Shown here: positions 63,401 to 64,000 of the stretch, one piece after another
How the letters are laid out: each line of letters begins with the position of its first letter
Numbering within the stretch: the first letter of the stretch is position 1
Source of the DNA: Siniperca chuatsi
Taxonomy: Eukaryota; Chordata; Actinopteri; Centrarchiformes; Sinipercidae
DNA: 64,000 nt
Assembly: GCF_020085105.1 (NCBI RefSeq)
Contig: NC_058052.1
Coordinates: forward strand, 9,839,233 to 9,903,232
Direction of reading: 5' to 3'
Notes under the pieces: model-generated
Told to the model about the DNA's origin: nothing
Seen by the model: only the letters and a program-made list of their open reading frames with translations
The model's database searches: none
Made by a program: the position numbers and the translations under genes

Positions 63401-63728
63401 ATAACAATCTGTTGGTTAGAGTTTTCTCTAACAACCTCATTATCCTACAAAGCATTTTTGAGTGTGTATACAGATGTGTGGCAGATTTGATTGTCACAGC
63501 CTTATGATGTTTTATGTCCTCTGTTGCAGCTCAGACATGAGTGGGGCCAGTAACATACTGGCGAGGGAGTTCCTGACTGATGTACATCAACTATGCAGTG
63601 CGGTGGCCCAGAGAGCGGAGGCACGGGAGGAAGATGAGGAGGAGAGTCACATGGTGGCACTGGGAGAGTACCTGGTCAGGGGGCGGGGCTTCCTGTTGCT
63701 CAGCACCCTGGACTCCATCATTGACCAG
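49634..63728 (+). CDS. lyst: lyst, lysosomal trafficking regulator, 5' coding part
   Basis: LYST is a very large BEACH-domain protein that controls the size and traffic of lysosomes and lysosome-related organelles; human loss causes Chediak-Higashi syndrome. Three coding exons are seen: 49634-49714 (27 codons, donor gtaggc), 58290-58381 and 63530-63728, joined in one frame (125 full codons) and continuing beyond the window. The third exon encodes [34 protein letters not shown] and [22 protein letters not shown], matching the start of mammalian LYST. Upstream exons add [19 protein letters not shown] and [20 protein letters not shown], giving 58 extra residues before the canonical Met (63537-63539). 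The ATG at 49634 has a good context (gacATGg) and is the first in its frame after a stop at 49550-49552. Whether the upstream part is translated or is 5' UTR is open. The BEACH and WD40 parts lie off the right edge. It is tandem to nid1. Confidence 0.88.
51428..51488. repeat. (TG)n microsatellite
   Basis: About 30 uninterrupted TG dinucleotides. The flanking ORFs with repeated Val-Cys or Thr-His residues are artefacts of this run. It is likely polymorphic. Confidence 0.95.
54889..55432. mobile_element. MITE with about 22-bp inverted repeats in lyst intron
   Basis: The left end is ttaaaggtggggtatgcgat and the right end, reversed, is ttaaaaagtggggaatgcga, both continuing ttct. The 544-bp body is non-coding and CpG-containing. 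It is a repeat type widespread in teleosts. Confidence 0.7.
58382..63529 (+). other. lyst: lyst intron before the canonical first coding exon
   Basis: This 5.1 kb intron is AT-rich. Apart from homopolymer tracts (for example t runs at 61811-61830) and faint repeat traces near 61045-61130, I see nothing in it. The acceptor is ctgttgcag. Confidence 0.65.
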
Positions 63729-64000
63729 GTGAGGATGTTTAACACAACACTGATCAGTCAAGATCAGCATTCTTCCACTCGAAGCCATGTCACGCATTTA
63801 AAATGTATTGCAATGGGGGTTGCAGAGTATGCAGTTCTTCATTTGAGCAATAAAACAACATTTCAGCAACAGCTATTGTCAGAAATGTATGTACATGCTA
63901 ATACTGTAGTTAGATTCAGTAATATGCACACTAAGCTTAAGGCCACTGCCTTTTAGTTTCAAATTCTGCCTCACATTTTTTAATTAATCTATTAAACTTT

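Overview
The window is vertebrate nuclear DNA, most likely from a percomorph-type teleost. It has short spliced exons with GT-AG introns, fish-type Tc1/mariner, hAT-like and tRNA-derived repeats, and four genes recognisable by protein similarity. There are no bacterial operons, CRISPR arrays, viral genomes or true tRNA/rRNA genes that I can support.

Layout: (1) 1-20560, plus strand: 3' part of egln1 (HIF prolyl hydroxylase 2), last four coding exons at 8691-20560; the first coding exon with the MYND finger lies upstream of the window. Its introns are full of transposon debris: two Tc1-like elements at 9736-11506 and 11630-13145, and a 1.75 kb imperfect palindrome at 16388-18133. (2) 23377-27215, minus strand: complete gpr137b, seven coding exons, 386 residues, convergent with egln1. 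(3) 27216-33075: divergent intergenic region with a hAT-like element that keeps a perfect 8-bp target duplication. (4) 33076-45907, plus strand: complete nid1 (nidogen-1), 20 coding exons, 1202 residues. (5) 49634-63728 and beyond, plus strand: 5' end of lyst, three coding exons, running off the right edge.

Human LYST, NID1 and GPR137B are also neighbours on 1q42, so this is an old syntenic block; egln1 lies on the same human chromosome arm but further away. The genes are not an operon. egln1 acts in cytosolic oxygen sensing, gpr137b at lysosomal membranes, nid1 in basement membrane and lyst in lysosome-related organelle traffic.

I found no clearly new molecular system. The points most worth a second look are an in-frame 58-residue N-terminal extension of lyst preceded by upstream ORFs, the displaced RGD in nid1, the palindrome carrying two tRNA-like modules, and a Tc1-like element whose inverted repeats include the 3' end of its transposase gene. 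All exon joins were made by eye from splice signals, reading frame and similarity to known families; no alignment or transcript data were used.
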